DNA of 64,000 nucleotides from Chromobotia macracanthus (GCA_036877525.1 JAZGTH010000008.1:1888001-1952000); one strand, 5' to 3'. Numbered from the stretch's first letter, positions 22,641-34,390 are shown. The notes: generated from the sequence alone by a model not told the origin. Translations and numbers: made by a program.

Positions 22641-24009
22641 TTATTTATTTGGCTTTTTTAATCCAAAGCAACTTTTTTTTATCAGTACTTGTTATCTGAT
22701 CAAATTTGTAGTTAGGGCCCAAGCACTTAAAGTATGTAGGGCCCTATTGTTTTCCTTAGGATTTTTATTTTTTATTATTTTGTTTTTTAAGGTTTTTGGG
22801 TCCCTTAACATGGTCAGAAACTTCAGAAATGTGGCACACATGTCTTGGCCATTAGCTTTTGACTGGATTCTTTCATTGCACGTTTGACCAGTGGGTGTCC
22901 TTAGTGTGTGGCGTTTCGAGTGCTGTGCAAAATGATTCACTATTTCAAGTTAGCAAAAAGTTGGTTTCCTCTGTTACAACTTGTCAAGATTATCTGGTGC
23001 TGAGTGTTCTGTAGATGTGCTTACACACTTATACATATGTACATTGTTTTAAAGACATGCATTAACAAGAGTCAGTGGAAGTATTGTAGCCCTGAAAGAT
23101 GTTTGTAGGTGGCAATATTTCTTTATTTATAATGTGTTAAGTTGTTGCAGTCTTAAGTTGTTTATAAAGATCATTTACTGGACAGGTGATCATGTTAACT
23201 TATTTTTCAATTAAAAATGAAAATGTTTAGGTTCCACAACAAAATTAGATGTTATCAAATGGATGTTTGTATAAATAAATTTAAAAAGATAAAATACAGA
23301 AAATGCTTTGGGGTTGTGTGCAGTGGTACAGACCTGGATGTTGTCCAGTGTGATTCATTTAGAGTCAGATGGAGGTGCTAAACAAAAGTCTTTTCTCAGA
23401 GATACAGTTCCCCTAATACATTCCATTAGAGGAGTATGATATGAAAACAAATGCAGGTTCATACACAGTTATGTGTTGAATATGACCTCATTTGATTAGA
23501 AATACATTTTTTAACACATAGAGATATGCTTAGAAACATTTGTGATACTGTAAGTACACAATTAAAAAAAATATATAACACTGCAAGAGGTGTTTGGATA
23601 CTTTAATACAAATATCTGATATATTGTGCTTTTAACAAATCAACAAAGTTCATTAAGCCGGTAATATGACAATGTGTTATCAAAAGGTCTAATCAATGAA
23701 GATACAGTGTCAGGTTGTCATGAGGTTATTTCAGAAAGAAGAAATGATACTGAATTGCCCTAATGTAATTTAATAACCCGAAGACTTGTTGACAGAATGT
23801 TCATTTGACATGACTGAATAAAATACAGCTATACTGTAAGTGATTTTTTGCTTGACAGTACATTGGCAGTCACCACTAGTTTAACATTTTATTTTGTCAT
23901 ATGGCACACTGTAAAGTGATGACCTAGACTACAGTTTCCTGCACTCTGCCTTAATTCCTCTAATGTCCATCGTACTTACTTCTCTAATGGGCACTTGTGC
24001 ATTAACCTA
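22641..24009. other. AT-rich intergenic sequence
   Basis: No gene, RNA gene or clear element boundary was found. Confidence 0.4.
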
Positions 24010-24170
24010 TACATTTACATTTATTCATATAGCAGATGCTTTTATCCAAAGCAACTTATAAAGACAGAGAGCATTTAGCATTTTGCCGTAAGAACCAACA
24101 AGCCTAGTCTACAAAGTTACATTTACAAGTAGGAATAGTTCTAATGCTACGGACAGGATGGCCAGTTAGA
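24010..24170. repeat. Second copy of the CGCTTTTATCC repeat
   Basis: ATATAGCAGATGCTTTTATCCAAAGCAACTTATAA followed by AACCAACAAGCCTAGTCTAC matches the copy at 22505, diverged throughout. Confidence 0.6.
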
Positions 24171-25059
24171 AGACAACAGTGTTGCTTTTTTTAAACAATG
24201 TTAAACAAGGCATGGTATTCCAGAAGGTTATCTGATTATCCATTAAGAGCAGTCAGATTAAATGATAGTCAATAAGAATGAAACCACATGAAAAGTAAAA
24301 TTTGAATTGCAATTACACTAAGTGGGTGTAATACAAAATACTGTGTGTTTTTTGTTTAACTATGTCAATTGATTATATGCTTCACCTGTGGCGTCAGTCT
24401 TGACTGGCAATATTATCTCCCCCTTCCCGCCCACCCCCGTTCCTCTACAACAGGGAACAAGACAAGACTATTGGAATGTGTTCCTATACGAGCGTATGTG
24501 ATGCTCAGTAGGTTCAGGTGTAAAGCAGCAAAGATGGAGGTGTGTTTCCAGTATGAGAAACAGGAGAGGGAATAAAGTTTAATCAAATGATGTTTGTATA
24601 CATTACTTCACAAATGTGTGTGTGTGGTCTATAATAAACATATTGCATATGCTCAATATTACAAAAAAGGAACATACAAAGTAATCAGATTTGACATTTT
24701 CAAACAACATTAAACAAACAGGGCTAGTAAGTGAACATAAACATTTGTATTTTAGTAGAAATACACTTAAATCCAAACTCAAAGTGCAAAAACATTTAGT
24801 TTCACTTTTGTGATGCAATTTAAAATGTGTTACATTTACAGGCAAATATTGACAATTCAGAACAATAATATTAATTACAAAGGCAGAATATATATATACC
24901 CAGCCTTATTTGTGGCCTGCTACTGTCAAGTCAAAACCTTGAGCTGCGCATGCTACGTGTTACACGGGGCATGGTTAGGGCTGTCACACAGCTGCCCCCA
25001 AATGTGTGTAGGAACAGAAATAGTGAGAAACCTAATTACTAATTACCTAAAAACTAATT
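24171..25059. other. AT-rich intergenic sequence
   Basis: Nothing supportable was found. A short GTGTGTGTG run lies near 24616. Confidence 0.4.
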
Positions 25060-25743
25060 AGTAGGCTCAATAGGGTCATCATCAGAGAATTTAGGGAACG
25101 AGACTATGGATACAGGTCTCAGATATGTGCGACTGTGTACCTGAACTTCAACTAGTGCGCCCTTCAGGACCAGGGAAAGTATTAGTCACCTTTCCTACTG
25201 GCGAACATGCTTGTGGAAGTTAGGGGTCCACTATCAGTACCACCTGGTCTAGACCAATTTCTCCTCCTTCTTTACACCACATCTGTCTTTCTTGTAGATT
25301 CGGAAGATAGTAATGGATGAATCTAGAACACAAATGGTCAGAAAGTACTTGGCTATAGGGCCTGCTTTACTGACTTGACCTTCCATTCCCAGGCTCCCCC
25401 GAAATGAGGGGCACCGGGTGGAATAAATCTGAATGAAATCTGTTTTTCTTCTTTCTTTCAGAAAAAGTTGAGGTTTCATGGTATCATAGGCTACTTTCAT
25501 CTCTTTGTCTCCTCCAACAAAGTTGGTACAAAGGAGTTAGAATGGTTTACCTCTTCACACTATAATTCTGCAGAGAGACATTAGGAATGCATCTGTATCC
25601 AAGCTCTCTAAGAGATCAAGATGGAGACAACAGGTGGTCAGACACTTAAAAACTATCTTTTCTCAGTACGTCAGCCGATCTTCACAGTGAATGGACCGAA
25701 ACAATCCATTCCAGCTGGTATAAAACTGTGGGTTTTTTTTTGG
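25060..25743 (-). pseudogene. BEL/Pao-type retrotransposon integrase fragment
   Basis: On the minus strand, successive frames give GMDCFGPFTVKI (around the first catalytic aspartate, about 25685-25725) and later FNPPGAPHFGGAWE-like coding (near 25390-25420, just ahead of the glutamate helix). After that come VGKVTNTFPGP-like coding near 25180 and the C-terminal tail. This order and wording are typical of BEL/Pao integrases. Frames shift repeatedly and the second aspartate region is missing. No LTRs were found. It abuts the chromovirus piece on the right. Confidence 0.6.
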
Positions 25744-25744
25744 G

Positions 25745-25786
25745 AATTTCCACCCTTCCGCTACTTATAGCAGAAGGGTGGAAATT
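25745..25786. repeat. 18-bp inverted repeat (hairpin)
   Basis: AATTTCCACCCTTCCGCT, a 6-base loop (ACTTAT), then AGCAGAAGGGTGGAAATT: 17 of 18 positions pair. It lies exactly between the BEL/Pao fragment and the chromovirus LTR. It is not followed by a clear T-run, so I do not call it a terminator. Confidence 0.7.
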
Positions 25787-25789
25787 ATA

Positions 25790-26815
25790 TTTCTGAGTGT
25801 TTCTCTTGTTTTTAGATTACCTGTTGTTACCTTTGGATTGTTTATTGATTCCTGATTGTTTGCTGTCTGCCCTGACCCTTTGGATTGTTTATCGTTTACG
25901 ATTGTCTGCTGCCTGCCTCAACCTCTGCCTGTCTCTGTTACTGATCTGCCTAGCCCTTGTTATACTGTTTACTATTTTTAATAAAGTGCTGTGAAAGTAT
26001 CCTACCATCTCCATCCCCGTGTTACAGTAGACTTTGCCACAGAACAATCCAGCAGCCATCTCACGCCTGTGAAGCGAGTTAACAGCCCAAGCTTCTCAGT
26101 TAACGTTGCATCATCACCAGCTCATTTGATTAACCACGCTGACCGAGGAGCTCATTAAGGCCCTCCAGGGTTTGCAGTTACCCACAAGCGAAGCAATGGC
26201 AGCGCCACCAGCAAAACCTCACGTCGCTTCTACACCAGCAACTCACGTGAGTCCATGATTAGCATTTCCTGAAAACTTTGGTGGGGATCCATCTTGATGT
26301 AAAGGCTTTTTGTTACAATGCTCTCTGTTCGTAGAACAGCAACCCTCTTTGTACCTGACTGAATTTAGCCGCATCGCTTTCATTTGCTCACTGCTGACCG
26401 GTAAGGCACTGGACTGGGGGTGACTGCTGTCTAGAAGGATAACTCCACCTTCCGCACTTTCAAGAGATTTATCCAACTCTTTTGTGAGGTCTTCGAACAT
26501 CCAGCAGATGGAAGAAGTCCAGGTGAACCCTAGGTTAATATGTGTGGCTTTCCACTAAGGACCTGCATCTCAAGTCCCAGGTATGTCGGCCCATTTCAAA
26601 TTGTTAGACAGATTACCCCTGTATCTTTCCATCTTAGATTACCTGCTAATTACTGCATTTCTCCTACCTTTCATGTTTCGCTTCTCAAACCCGCTGTTGG
26701 TCCGGTCGATGAGACGGAGGGAGAGCCCAGGGAACATCCTCCCCCTATCCTGGTCGATAGTGAGGAGGCTTATCGACTAAAGGAATTACTTGACTCCATT
26801 ACTTGACTCCACTGA
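25790..26815 (+). mobile_element. Collapsed Gypsy chromovirus: LTR end, gag start, integrase end
   Basis: The block 25790-26026 has the GATTGTTTGCTG/CTGCCTG-rich character and ATAAAGTGCTGTGAAAG end of a fish Gypsy LTR, finishing GTTACA at 26026. A gag N-terminus follows (EELIKALQGLQLP near 26145; ALDWG near 26410) with stops. At about 26545 it jumps to the integrase C-terminus: SPRYVGPFQIVRQITPVSFHL, CISPTFHVSLLKP, then the start of a chromodomain (PPPILVDSEEAYRLKELLDS). Protease, RT, RNase H and the integrase core are therefore deleted. The presence of a chromodomain identifies the chromovirus lineage. The internal deletion removed most of the element. Confidence 0.75.
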
Positions 26816-26959
26816 ATTACTTTTTCAGCCTACATACAGATAAACTGTGAACGTAATAGTAAAATAAGAGGTTACCATAAATGGCTATATTCCCTTTAAC
26901 TATACTTGATTTGTTTGTATTCTGATTAGTAAAATATTCCGCACTAAGAGGCCTAAGGA

Positions 26960-28437
26960 AGGCACCTATGCCACAAACTGTTGGACAAATTACATTTTTG
27001 GGATGACACAGTTTAGCTCTGATCGGGTACAGGATTATGCTATGAAAACTGCACCTTTAAGATCAGTAATGAAATGAGCAGGGCAGCAGAATTTAACAGT
27101 TCCACTAAAAAGGGAACTTCAAAGTGCTCCAGCACTGGCAAACCCAGATTACACAAAACCTTTCTATTTGTATGTATCTGACAGAAAAGATCATTTTGCC
27201 TCTGCTGTCTTCAAGGACTTACAACTGTATATTATGCTTATGAAAAAGCCTCTTCTCTGACTATGGGTTATCCAGTGATTATTTACACGGACCATAAAGT
27301 TGCTGAATTGCTAAAGCAGGGAAGATTTGTTCTTACACAGGCCAGAACTCTTGCATTATTCAGTTCTGTTAACCTATCCAGATATTACAATTAAACAATG
27401 TACTACTGTAAATCCAGCAAATTTGAAAGGGACACCACATGACTGTGTAGCTGAATTATTAGCTTTCACTTGTCTTAGGCCTGATTTAGAATCTACACCA
27501 TGCAATACAAGATGCAACCGCAGACTTTTTTGTTGATGGATAATGTTTCTGGGAAATCATTCTGGTTTCTCTGTAGTTAGGAGAGAGGTAAATGATTTTG
27601 AGCATTGTCAACAAGTGTACTCTGCTCAGTTGGCTGAACTGAAGGTCCTTACAGCAGCCTGCCAATTGGCAAGGAGCCACACTGTAAATATCTACACTGA
27701 CTCTGCTTATGTATCACTTGTGTCACCTATGATGCAACGCTTAGCAGTTATTAAATGTCAGGCACACAAGAAAGGTGATGACTTTGTGATGAGGAAATAA
27801 TGCAGCAAATGTAGAGGCAAGAAATCCTCTGTGGGGCCACACTGCTGTCATGGCACTTATGGTACTCATACAGCCCCAACCACAGATTAATAATCTTGCT
27901 CGTATTCAACAGCAAGCAAGTGCTTACGAGTATTCAATATAGCAACAAAGGGGGGCAACTAAAGATGCTAGTGGAATATGGCGATCGCCTAAAGGATGCC
28001 ATTTCTGATGCAATTCTGATTTTCTATTTGCAAGCCATGCTGGACGCATTTTTGGCAGGATGTGACATTTGTGCTCAGAATAATGTCAGAAAGGGAACAC
28101 CTGCACCAATAGGACACATACCTGTGCTGATAATCGATCAGCATTTATTCAAAGGCCAGTAAAAACTGTGCATCAACAATTAAGAATAAAACAGCAACTG
28201 AGATGTGTTTATCATCTACAACCACAGGGAGTGGTGGAAAGAGTTAATAGAACCCTTAAGGCAATGATCAAAAAGATTTGTGCTGACACAAAACTAAACT
28301 GGGTCGATGCTTTGCCACTTGCATTAATGAACTATCGTATGCAAACTAAAAGAATTACAAACTTAACACCACATGAAATGCTTACAGGCAGACCAATGAT
28401 AGTATCATTTTTAAGCAGCCCTACATTTGTGTAGATA
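26960..28437 (+). pseudogene. Endogenous retrovirus pol remnant (RT end, RNase H, integrase)
   Basis: Frames in order resemble the C-terminal half of a fish retroviral pol. They cover the RT connection region (about 27130-27240), RNase H with a TDSAYVSL-type motif near 27690-27730, and the integrase zinc-binding part near 28020-28090 (C-D-I-C-A-Q). Last comes the core segment with the catalytic glutamate (VERVNRTLKAM, about 28230). Frames change at least five times with many in-frame stops. Parts of RNase H and the middle of the integrase, including the first two catalytic aspartates, are deleted. No LTR, gag or env is visible. It is an inactive old genomic copy; exact retroviral class not determined. 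Confidence 0.75.
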
Positions 28438-28984
28438 TTTCAATGGCTCCAAATGAGCTGGTATAAGCAATTAGAGGTCAGAGACGCCATTCAGACCCAC
28501 ACAGTATATGATATAAACTATGAAGAATTTTAGAATTATGACTTTAGAATTATGAATCATTGATCAGACATCAGTGTTGTGCATGGAATACAGTTTTGTC
28601 ATGCTCCGCAGATAAAATGTGCCAAAGTTAGCCATCTTTTAGCATTAAAATACAAAAGCATTTGAATTGAACAAAAAACATTATATGAATTGAGAGGAAT
28701 GCAACAGCTGCATTCTTAATTTTGTCCATCAAAATATTTTAGCAGGTGTATATTTATTTGGATAAACATTTTTAATTGTACATGTTGGTGGTCTTATATA
28801 AAGCTAGTGTGAGTGTAGAAAAATCTACTAATGTATTTAAAAGAAATAAACTTTTTAAAAGCACTTTTATTATGACACAATAATTATTGAATCAGTAATG
28901 TTTATTTTTACAGGATGATGTAGGTTTTGTAGAGCTATGGAAATGTTTCTCATATCCCAGTTAAATAACTAAGTCTGCTTCTGA
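28438..28984. other. AT-rich intergenic sequence
   Basis: I see nothing supportable here. Confidence 0.4.
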
Positions 28985-29136
28985 TGTTTTGCCAGTGTTT
29001 CACAGCATCTGGAGGCAGGCCTTCCCTCCCTGTGGCGCAGTGTGCATTAATGTTCCCCATAGCGTGAAGCCTGATGCAGCGTTGAGTTCCCTCGAAAGGG
29101 AACATCTCAGGTTACGTATGTAACCGGTTCCCTGAG
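28985..29136. mobile_element. DIRS-type palindromic repeat, left part (target of Gmr1-like insertion)
   Basis: It ends with GGTTACGTATGTAACCGGTTCCCTGAG (29110-29136) and continues after the inserted element at 35060 with CTGAGATAGGGAACAAGACGCTGC. Before 29110 lies ATTAATGTTCCCCATAGCGTG and AGCCTGATGCAGCG, similar to the right end at 35265-35295. Two head-to-tail copies of the repeat were therefore probably present. Confidence 0.6.
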
Positions 29137-29215
29137 TGTTATGTCCTGTGGACGTATTTATGAAACATGCGATTTTGGGAGACAAACCCCTAGACAAACT
29201 GGGAGGTTTGCAACA
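29137..29215 (+). repeat. 5' LTR remnant of the Gmr1-like element
   Basis: Only 79 bases, TGTTATGTCC to TTTGCAACA. Its end (TAGACAAACTGGGAGGTTTGCAACA) matches the 3' LTR end at 35035-35059 with a few changes. The 3' LTR region appears several hundred bases long, so the 5' copy has an internal deletion. Confidence 0.65.
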
Positions 29216-29217
29216 AG

Positions 29218-29235
29218 TGGGGGCTTGTCTAGCCA
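29218..29235 (+). other. Primer-binding site, tRNA-Pro-like
   Basis: TGGGGGCTTGTCTAGCCA lies two bases after the LTR end. It begins like the proline-tRNA primer site used by many retroelements (TGGGGGCTCGTCC) but has drifted in its second half. Confidence 0.6.
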
Positions 29236-29719
29236 TTATTTTTTCTCTCTTTCTTCACAAAGTGAGAGTTCGTTTGTTTTTCGCATCACAAAGTGGAAGT
29301 TTTGCTCCGTTTGCCCTAGATTGAAATCTGTTTGTACGATTGTGATTGAATGGGCTGTGGATTGGATATGGTGAGTACTCTTTTCTTTCTCTCATGTTTT
29401 GACTGTTTTCATTTGTGGGTGGGGAAGGAGTAAGAGGGGGAGACAGGAATAATGGATTTGATTTAACAGCCTTTACTCTTGCGCCTACAGTGGACGTCTT
29501 TAATAGTTGTGTTAAAAAGTTGTTTTGATCACAGATTTCTTTGATATTAAGATTCAAAAGGATACCACAAAACAAGTGCTTAAAGAAGATCTTTATGATA
29601 AATTGGTAGCTGCAGGTATACTACCTAGGCAATCTGGTGACAATGATGAGCTTTAGACGGGTGCGGTAGTGGATGCTGGAGCAGTGGGTGCTGTGGCTCA
29701 AGAGGTAAGTCCAAATTTG

Positions 29720-30276
29720 ATTCTGTGCCTCAGGATTCAATGGTTGCTTTAAAGTTAAAAGAGATGGATCTTTTAATTAAGAAGCAAGAATGTGAGGCAG
29801 AAATTATTAGATTTCGTATGTTAGAGAAGCAGGCAGAAAGAGATATTGAAATGCGTAAATTGGATTTGGAATCTGAGCAGTTGGCCTAAAGGCCAAAACC
29901 AGTTCCACGTACTCTGCCTAGTTTGTAAAAGAAGAGTGTGCTTTTCGAAAATTGGTGTCTTTCTAGCAGAGTTACATTCCTGGAGGAGTTAATCATGTTA
30001 AAAGAGTTTAAAAATTGCATTCCAGCTAGTATTGTTGTGTATTTAAATGAACAAAAGGTTACTTCTCTTGCTAATACTGCCATTTTGGCAGACGAATTTG
30101 TGTTGACACACAAGAATGTCTTTTCAAAACAGGCGGGGAATGCGGAAAATTCAGTGCAGCGTGTTACACGTTCGTTTAAAGGCAAAATGACTCGTAAATC
30201 AAATGAGGGTGCTGATGAGCGAGTTTGTTTCTTTTGCCTCGATCCAAATCATCTGATTGCGGATTGTAGAGCATAG
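29720..30276 (+). pseudogene. Gag of the Gmr1-like element (SCAN-related), broken
   Basis: The upstream part is charged and helical (KLKEMDLLIKKQE...EAEIIRF). After a stop and a deletion comes LFENWCLSSRVTFLEELIML, EFKNCIPASIVVYLNEQKV and LANTAILADEFVLTHKNVF, a capsid-like segment. This segment resembles the Gmr1-type gag from which the vertebrate SCAN domain is thought to derive. A perfect C-x2-C-x4-H-x4-C knuckle (CFFCLDPNHLIADC, 30226-30267) ends it. The first half of the capsid is missing. Confidence 0.75.
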
Positions 30277-30339
30277 AAGAGTAGCGCTTCTAAGACTAAA
30301 AATATTGCTCTTGTTGAGGTCCATACGCTCTAACACTGA

Positions 30340-30774
30340 TAAAGAGGAGGTGTATCCGCCTTTTTGTTTAGGGGTTTTATCACCTGATCCGGAGTTTAAG
30401 CCTGTAACAATTCTGTGTGATACGGGAGCAGCTCATTCATTTATATCTATGGGAATCTTGCGGTTCTCTGATACTTCCTTTACTAGTAATGAAGTATTAG
30501 TACGTGGAATTGAATTGTGTTGTGTGAATGTCTGCTTCATACTGCATATTTGAAGTCTGACATTATTAGTGGGGCAGTCACCTTAGCTGTGCGTGAACAG
30601 TTACCTGTGGAGGGTGTTGACTTGATTCTTGAGAATGATCTTGCAGGTGGCATAGTCTTCCCTACACCAATTGTGACTTACACGCCTAATACTTCCCAAA
30701 ATTCTGATCTAGCTGAAAAGTTCCTTCTGTGTTTCCCGCTTGTGTTGTTACTCATGCTCAAGCACAGAAATTAG
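30340..30774 (+). pseudogene. Aspartic protease region of the Gmr1-like element
   Basis: ILCDTGAAHSFIS near 30411-30450 is the retropepsin active site (DTG). A frame change near 30530 is followed by LPVEGVDLILENDLAGG, the usual glycine-rich second half with a typical GNDLAGG-like motif (N replaced: ENDLAGG). The frame is then lost. Confidence 0.75.
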
Positions 30775-31019
30775 TAGTAAAGAAGTTGTCAAAGATCTGT
30801 TGAAGATCTGTCAAACTTGTTTATAGCTAGTGATGAGTCTAAAGCTGTGGAATGTGCTTTGTATCACTAGATCCTGACATTGTTGTACCTCTGTGGGTTG
30901 ATATGGGATCCACTTTGAAGGTGGGCAGAGAGAGAGAGACTTTAACTCTTAAAGAGACTTTAGCTGCTGCACAGCCAGCAGACCCTTCTTTGGCGAAGTG
31001 AATAAAGGCTGTTGAGAGT

Positions 31020-31930
31020 AATGCCCACGATTCTAACTCACGGGTTGTATATTTTTGGGAGGAGAGATTGCTAATGCATAGATGGATACCACAACAAGAA
31101 GGTCTAGGATGGCAGGAGGTGCAGCAAATAGTTCTAACTAAATAGCCATCTAACTATCAGTAACAGATTTTGAAACTTGCACATGAAAATGTTTTTTCTA
31201 AACATGTTAGTATAACTAAAACCTATTGCCGTATTTCTAGGTATTTTTTTGGCCTGGACTTAAAAACTCTGTTTATAAATACTGTAAGTCATGCCATGTC
31301 TGCCAGATAGCAAACAAGTCGAATCAGAAAATTCCTCCTGCACCTCTTTGTCCAGTGTATATTCCTGTTGTGAACGATCCATTTGTTCAATTGATTATTG
31401 ACTGTGTCGGACCACTACCAAAAAGGAAAGCAGGACATTGGTATATATTAACAATAATGTGTGCAGCAGCCCGTTTTGTTGAAGCAATTTCACTACATAT
31501 ACTGAGGGCTAAGGTGGTGGTGAAAGAACTTCTGTACTACTTTTGGACTACCAAGGATTATTTAGAGCAACCAGGGCTCGAATTTTACCTCCAAAGTTTT
31601 CAGGCAAGCTTTGGAGATGCTTGGTATTGGCCACCAAATATCTAGTGTCTACCATCCTGAGTCACAGGGGGCCTTAGAGAGGGTCCACCCAACTCTCAAA
31701 GCAATGTCGGGACATTAGTGCATCGAGACTGTAAGAGATTGGGCTGAGGGTCTTCCTTATTTGATGTTTGAGAGTCTTTTTGGTCCCTTGGTTTCAGCCC
31801 TGATGAAATCATGTTTGGACACACTGTGCGTGCTCCAAGATTTTTCATCTGGTGATCAGGTATTGGTTTTGTTGCCAATGCCTGAGTCAACTGCATGCCA
31901 GATTTGCTGGTCCATACTTGAACATAGTTG
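31020..31930 (+). pseudogene. Integrase of the Gmr1-like element, upstream of RT
   Basis: The zinc-binding part includes ILKLAHENVFSKHVSITKTY and YCKSCHVCQIANKSNQ (about 31160-31330). The first catalytic aspartate lies in VQLIIDCVGPLPKR (31384-31425). The stretch that should hold the second aspartate is scrambled (31540-31600). A QGALERV-like glutamate motif follows near 31665, and FSPDEIMFGHTVRAP near 31795. Several frameshifts are present. It lies more than 500 bases before the RT, in the same orientation. Confidence 0.8.
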
Positions 31931-32129
31931 AACAAAACAAACGATGTTGTTGCTACACCGGATCGAAAGTGTAAAAGTCGTGTATGCCATGTGAATCAGC
32001 ATAAAGCCTATGTGAGTAGAACAACATCTGAGAAAAATACCAATCAAATTGATTCTCCTTTAGCTTGTATTGTTGCTACAGTGAGCGTAGTGGCTAAGTC
32101 CTCCACCGAGGAGGATGAATGTCAAGACA

Positions 32130-32880
32130 AAGACTTTTCTATCTCATCTACCCGCCTTCAGTATTCCGTTATACTACAAAATCTCTCTGGTTTCCTTTCA
32201 CATGTTACTGCAGAACAGTGTCATGACTTGATGGAGTTGCTTAGCAATTTTTCTACCTTATTTAGCGATGTGCCCAGTAAAACATCTGTCTTTGCCCACA
32301 ACATTGATGTAGGGAATGCCAATCCAAAAAAAAACAGATTAAAAAAACAGAATCCAAAAGCATCTTTACAGATTAAATTCATGAAGCAGAAGTTGAATAC
32401 CTGTTAAGTCACAGTATGGCTGTGACCAGTCCAGAGCCTGTAGAGCTCTCCCTGTCTGTTTGTACCTAAACCTGTCTTTACTTTTCAGTTCTGTATGGAT
32501 TACCATAAAGTTAATGATATAAAAGCCTGATTCTTTTCGTCTTCCCAGGATTGAAGACTGTGTGGATAAAGTCGGTTCAGCTAGATATGTCACTAATCTG
32601 GATTTATTGAAGGGATATTGGCAGGTGCCCCTCACTAAATGTGCCTCTGAAATATCTGCATTTGTAACCCCCGATAGCTTTCTACAATATTCTGTTTTAG
32701 CTTTTGGGATGAGAAATGCACCCACTACATTTCAGAGGATGATGCATCAAGTTCTTTTGATACTATTACCTACCTGGGTAAGCAAGTTGGTCAGGGACTA
32801 GTAAAACCAACCAATGCTAAAATAGCAGACATTCTCAAGTTTCTTGTTTTGTCTAATAAACGTGAACTAAGTACTAAGAA
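32130..32880 (+). pseudogene. Reverse transcriptase of the Gmr1-like element, first half
   Basis: Leader residues (LFSDVPSKTSVFAHNIDVG) precede RT motifs: FCMDYHKVNDI, YVTNLDLLKGYWQVPL (motif A aspartate), VLAFGMRNAPTTFQRMM. The YIDD-like second catalytic motif is deleted: the sequence jumps at about 32755-32775 to TYLGKQVGQGLV, which normally follows it by some 50 residues. The frame continues to FLVLSNKREL and is cut by the LINE at 32881. Confidence 0.8.
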
Positions 32881-34082
32881 CTAAGAGTGTGTTACCACAG
32901 GTGGTTTGTGCAGCCTACTCGCCTGTCTGTAGCACACTTTAAATTGCACTACAAAACAAAAATAAATAAATAAAAATCCAAGAGGTATGGGGTTTTTCAG
33001 ATGGGGATGGGGCTTGAGTTCAGGGCTCTCACAGCCTGGGGGAAAAAGCTGATGAGCAATCTGGCAGAGCAGGCTCTGATCCTCTGATACCATTTTCCTG
33101 ATGGCAGGAGCTGGAAGAGACTGTGTGAAGGATGGGTGAGGTCACTGTGTTCAGCTGTGTTCACTGTCCGCTGGAGGGTCTTGCGGTCTGTGGCGCTACA
33201 GAATGTTTTGAGGATGGGTGGGGGAGACTTGCTCTTTTCAGCCGGCGGAGAAAGTGTAGGCGCTGTTGCCTTTTTGGAGAGTGACGTGGTGTTGATAATT
33301 CAGGTGAGATCCTCTGTGATGTGCACCCCTAGAAATTTAGTGCTGCTGACTGTCGATGGTCAGTGGAGAGTGGTCAGTGGATTTTCTCCTGAAGTCCATC
33401 ACAACCTCCTTTGTCTTCCCCACATTGAGGGACAGGTTGTTAGTGCCACACCATACCACCAGCTATGCCACTTCCTCTCTGTAGTGCGTTTCATTGTTGT
33501 TGCTGATGAGACCTACCACCATTGTGTCATCAGCGAATTGATGATGTAGTTGGAGCTGAACTTGGCAGTGCAGTCGTGGGTCAGCAGCATGAAGAGCAGC
33601 TGGCTGAGCACACAGACTTGTGGGGCACCAGTGCTCAGTGTGGTAGTGCTCGAGGTGTTGTGGCCGACACGGACTGACTGGGGTCTTCTGGTTAAAAAGT
33701 CCAGAATCCAGTTACAGAGGGATGAGTTGAGGCCCAGCAAGTTTAATTTGTTAATAAGCTGTTGTGAGATTATTGTGTTGAATGCAGAGCTGAAGTCAAT
33801 AAACAGCATTCTTACATAAGTGTTCTTCTGTTCACTTGGGTAAGAGCCAGGTGGAGGGTGAAGGAAATTGCATCGATCGTAGAGCGGTTTGGACAGTATG
33901 CAAACTAGAGCAGATCGAGTGTGTTGGGGAGGCTGGTTTTTATGTGACTAATTTTTGATGTGTTCATCTCTCAAGGCACTTCCTCATGATTGGAGTCAGT
34001 GCTATGTGATGATAGTTAGGACAGTTAGTCTGTTAGGACAGATATCTCTTAATACATGGTCAAGTATGTTATCAGGACCTGC
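32881..34082 (-). mobile_element. Antisense LINE inserted in the Gmr1-like pol
   Basis: Same family as the copies at 1 and 12190. Minus-strand frames show LFIDFSSAFNTIISQQLI (motif A), GAPQVCVLSQLLFML and GHNTSSTTTLSTGAPQ, then a C-terminal part decayed by frameshifts. The 3' UTR stops at 32885 at a point equivalent to about position 1070 of the first copy, so the tail is missing. The 5' end near 34082 corresponds to the RT N-terminus (TGPDNIPG region). Divergence from the other two copies is clearly higher, so it is an older insertion. Confidence 0.85.
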
Positions 34083-34390
34083 AGCCTCACAGATCTCCTC
34101 AGCACAAAACAAGAGTTTGTGTGGTCTACTAACAGTCAACTTGCCTTCGAAGCAGCGAAGGATCTCCTCTATCAGGCTCCAGTTCTTTCTGCCCTTGATT
34201 TTACAAAACTTTTAAATTTTCAGGTGGATGCGAGCGATTAATGTTGCTGGAGCAGTATTGTTACAGGAAGATCAGGCTTGTGTTGAACATCCTGTCTCCT
34301 ATTTTTCTAGGAAGTTCATTGGAGCTCAGCGGAATTACAGTGTAATTGAAAAAGATTTGGGGCGTGTGATGTCACCAGTTGTGTGCTGCT
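34083..34390 (+). pseudogene. RNase H region of the Gmr1-like element, resumes after the LINE
   Basis: SLTDLLSTKQEFVWS, QLAFEAAKDLLYQAPVLSA, FQVDASD (near 34221-34240), then after a frame change GAVLLQEDQACVEHPVSYFS and QRNYSVIEKD. This is the tether and RNase H that normally follow RT directly, confirming that the LINE split one pol gene. The rest of RNase H is missing. Confidence 0.8.

Noticed and set aside
29255..29575. 106-codon minus-strand frame
   Set aside because: Lies in the leader between primer site and gag of the Gmr1-like element; no domain and wrong strand.
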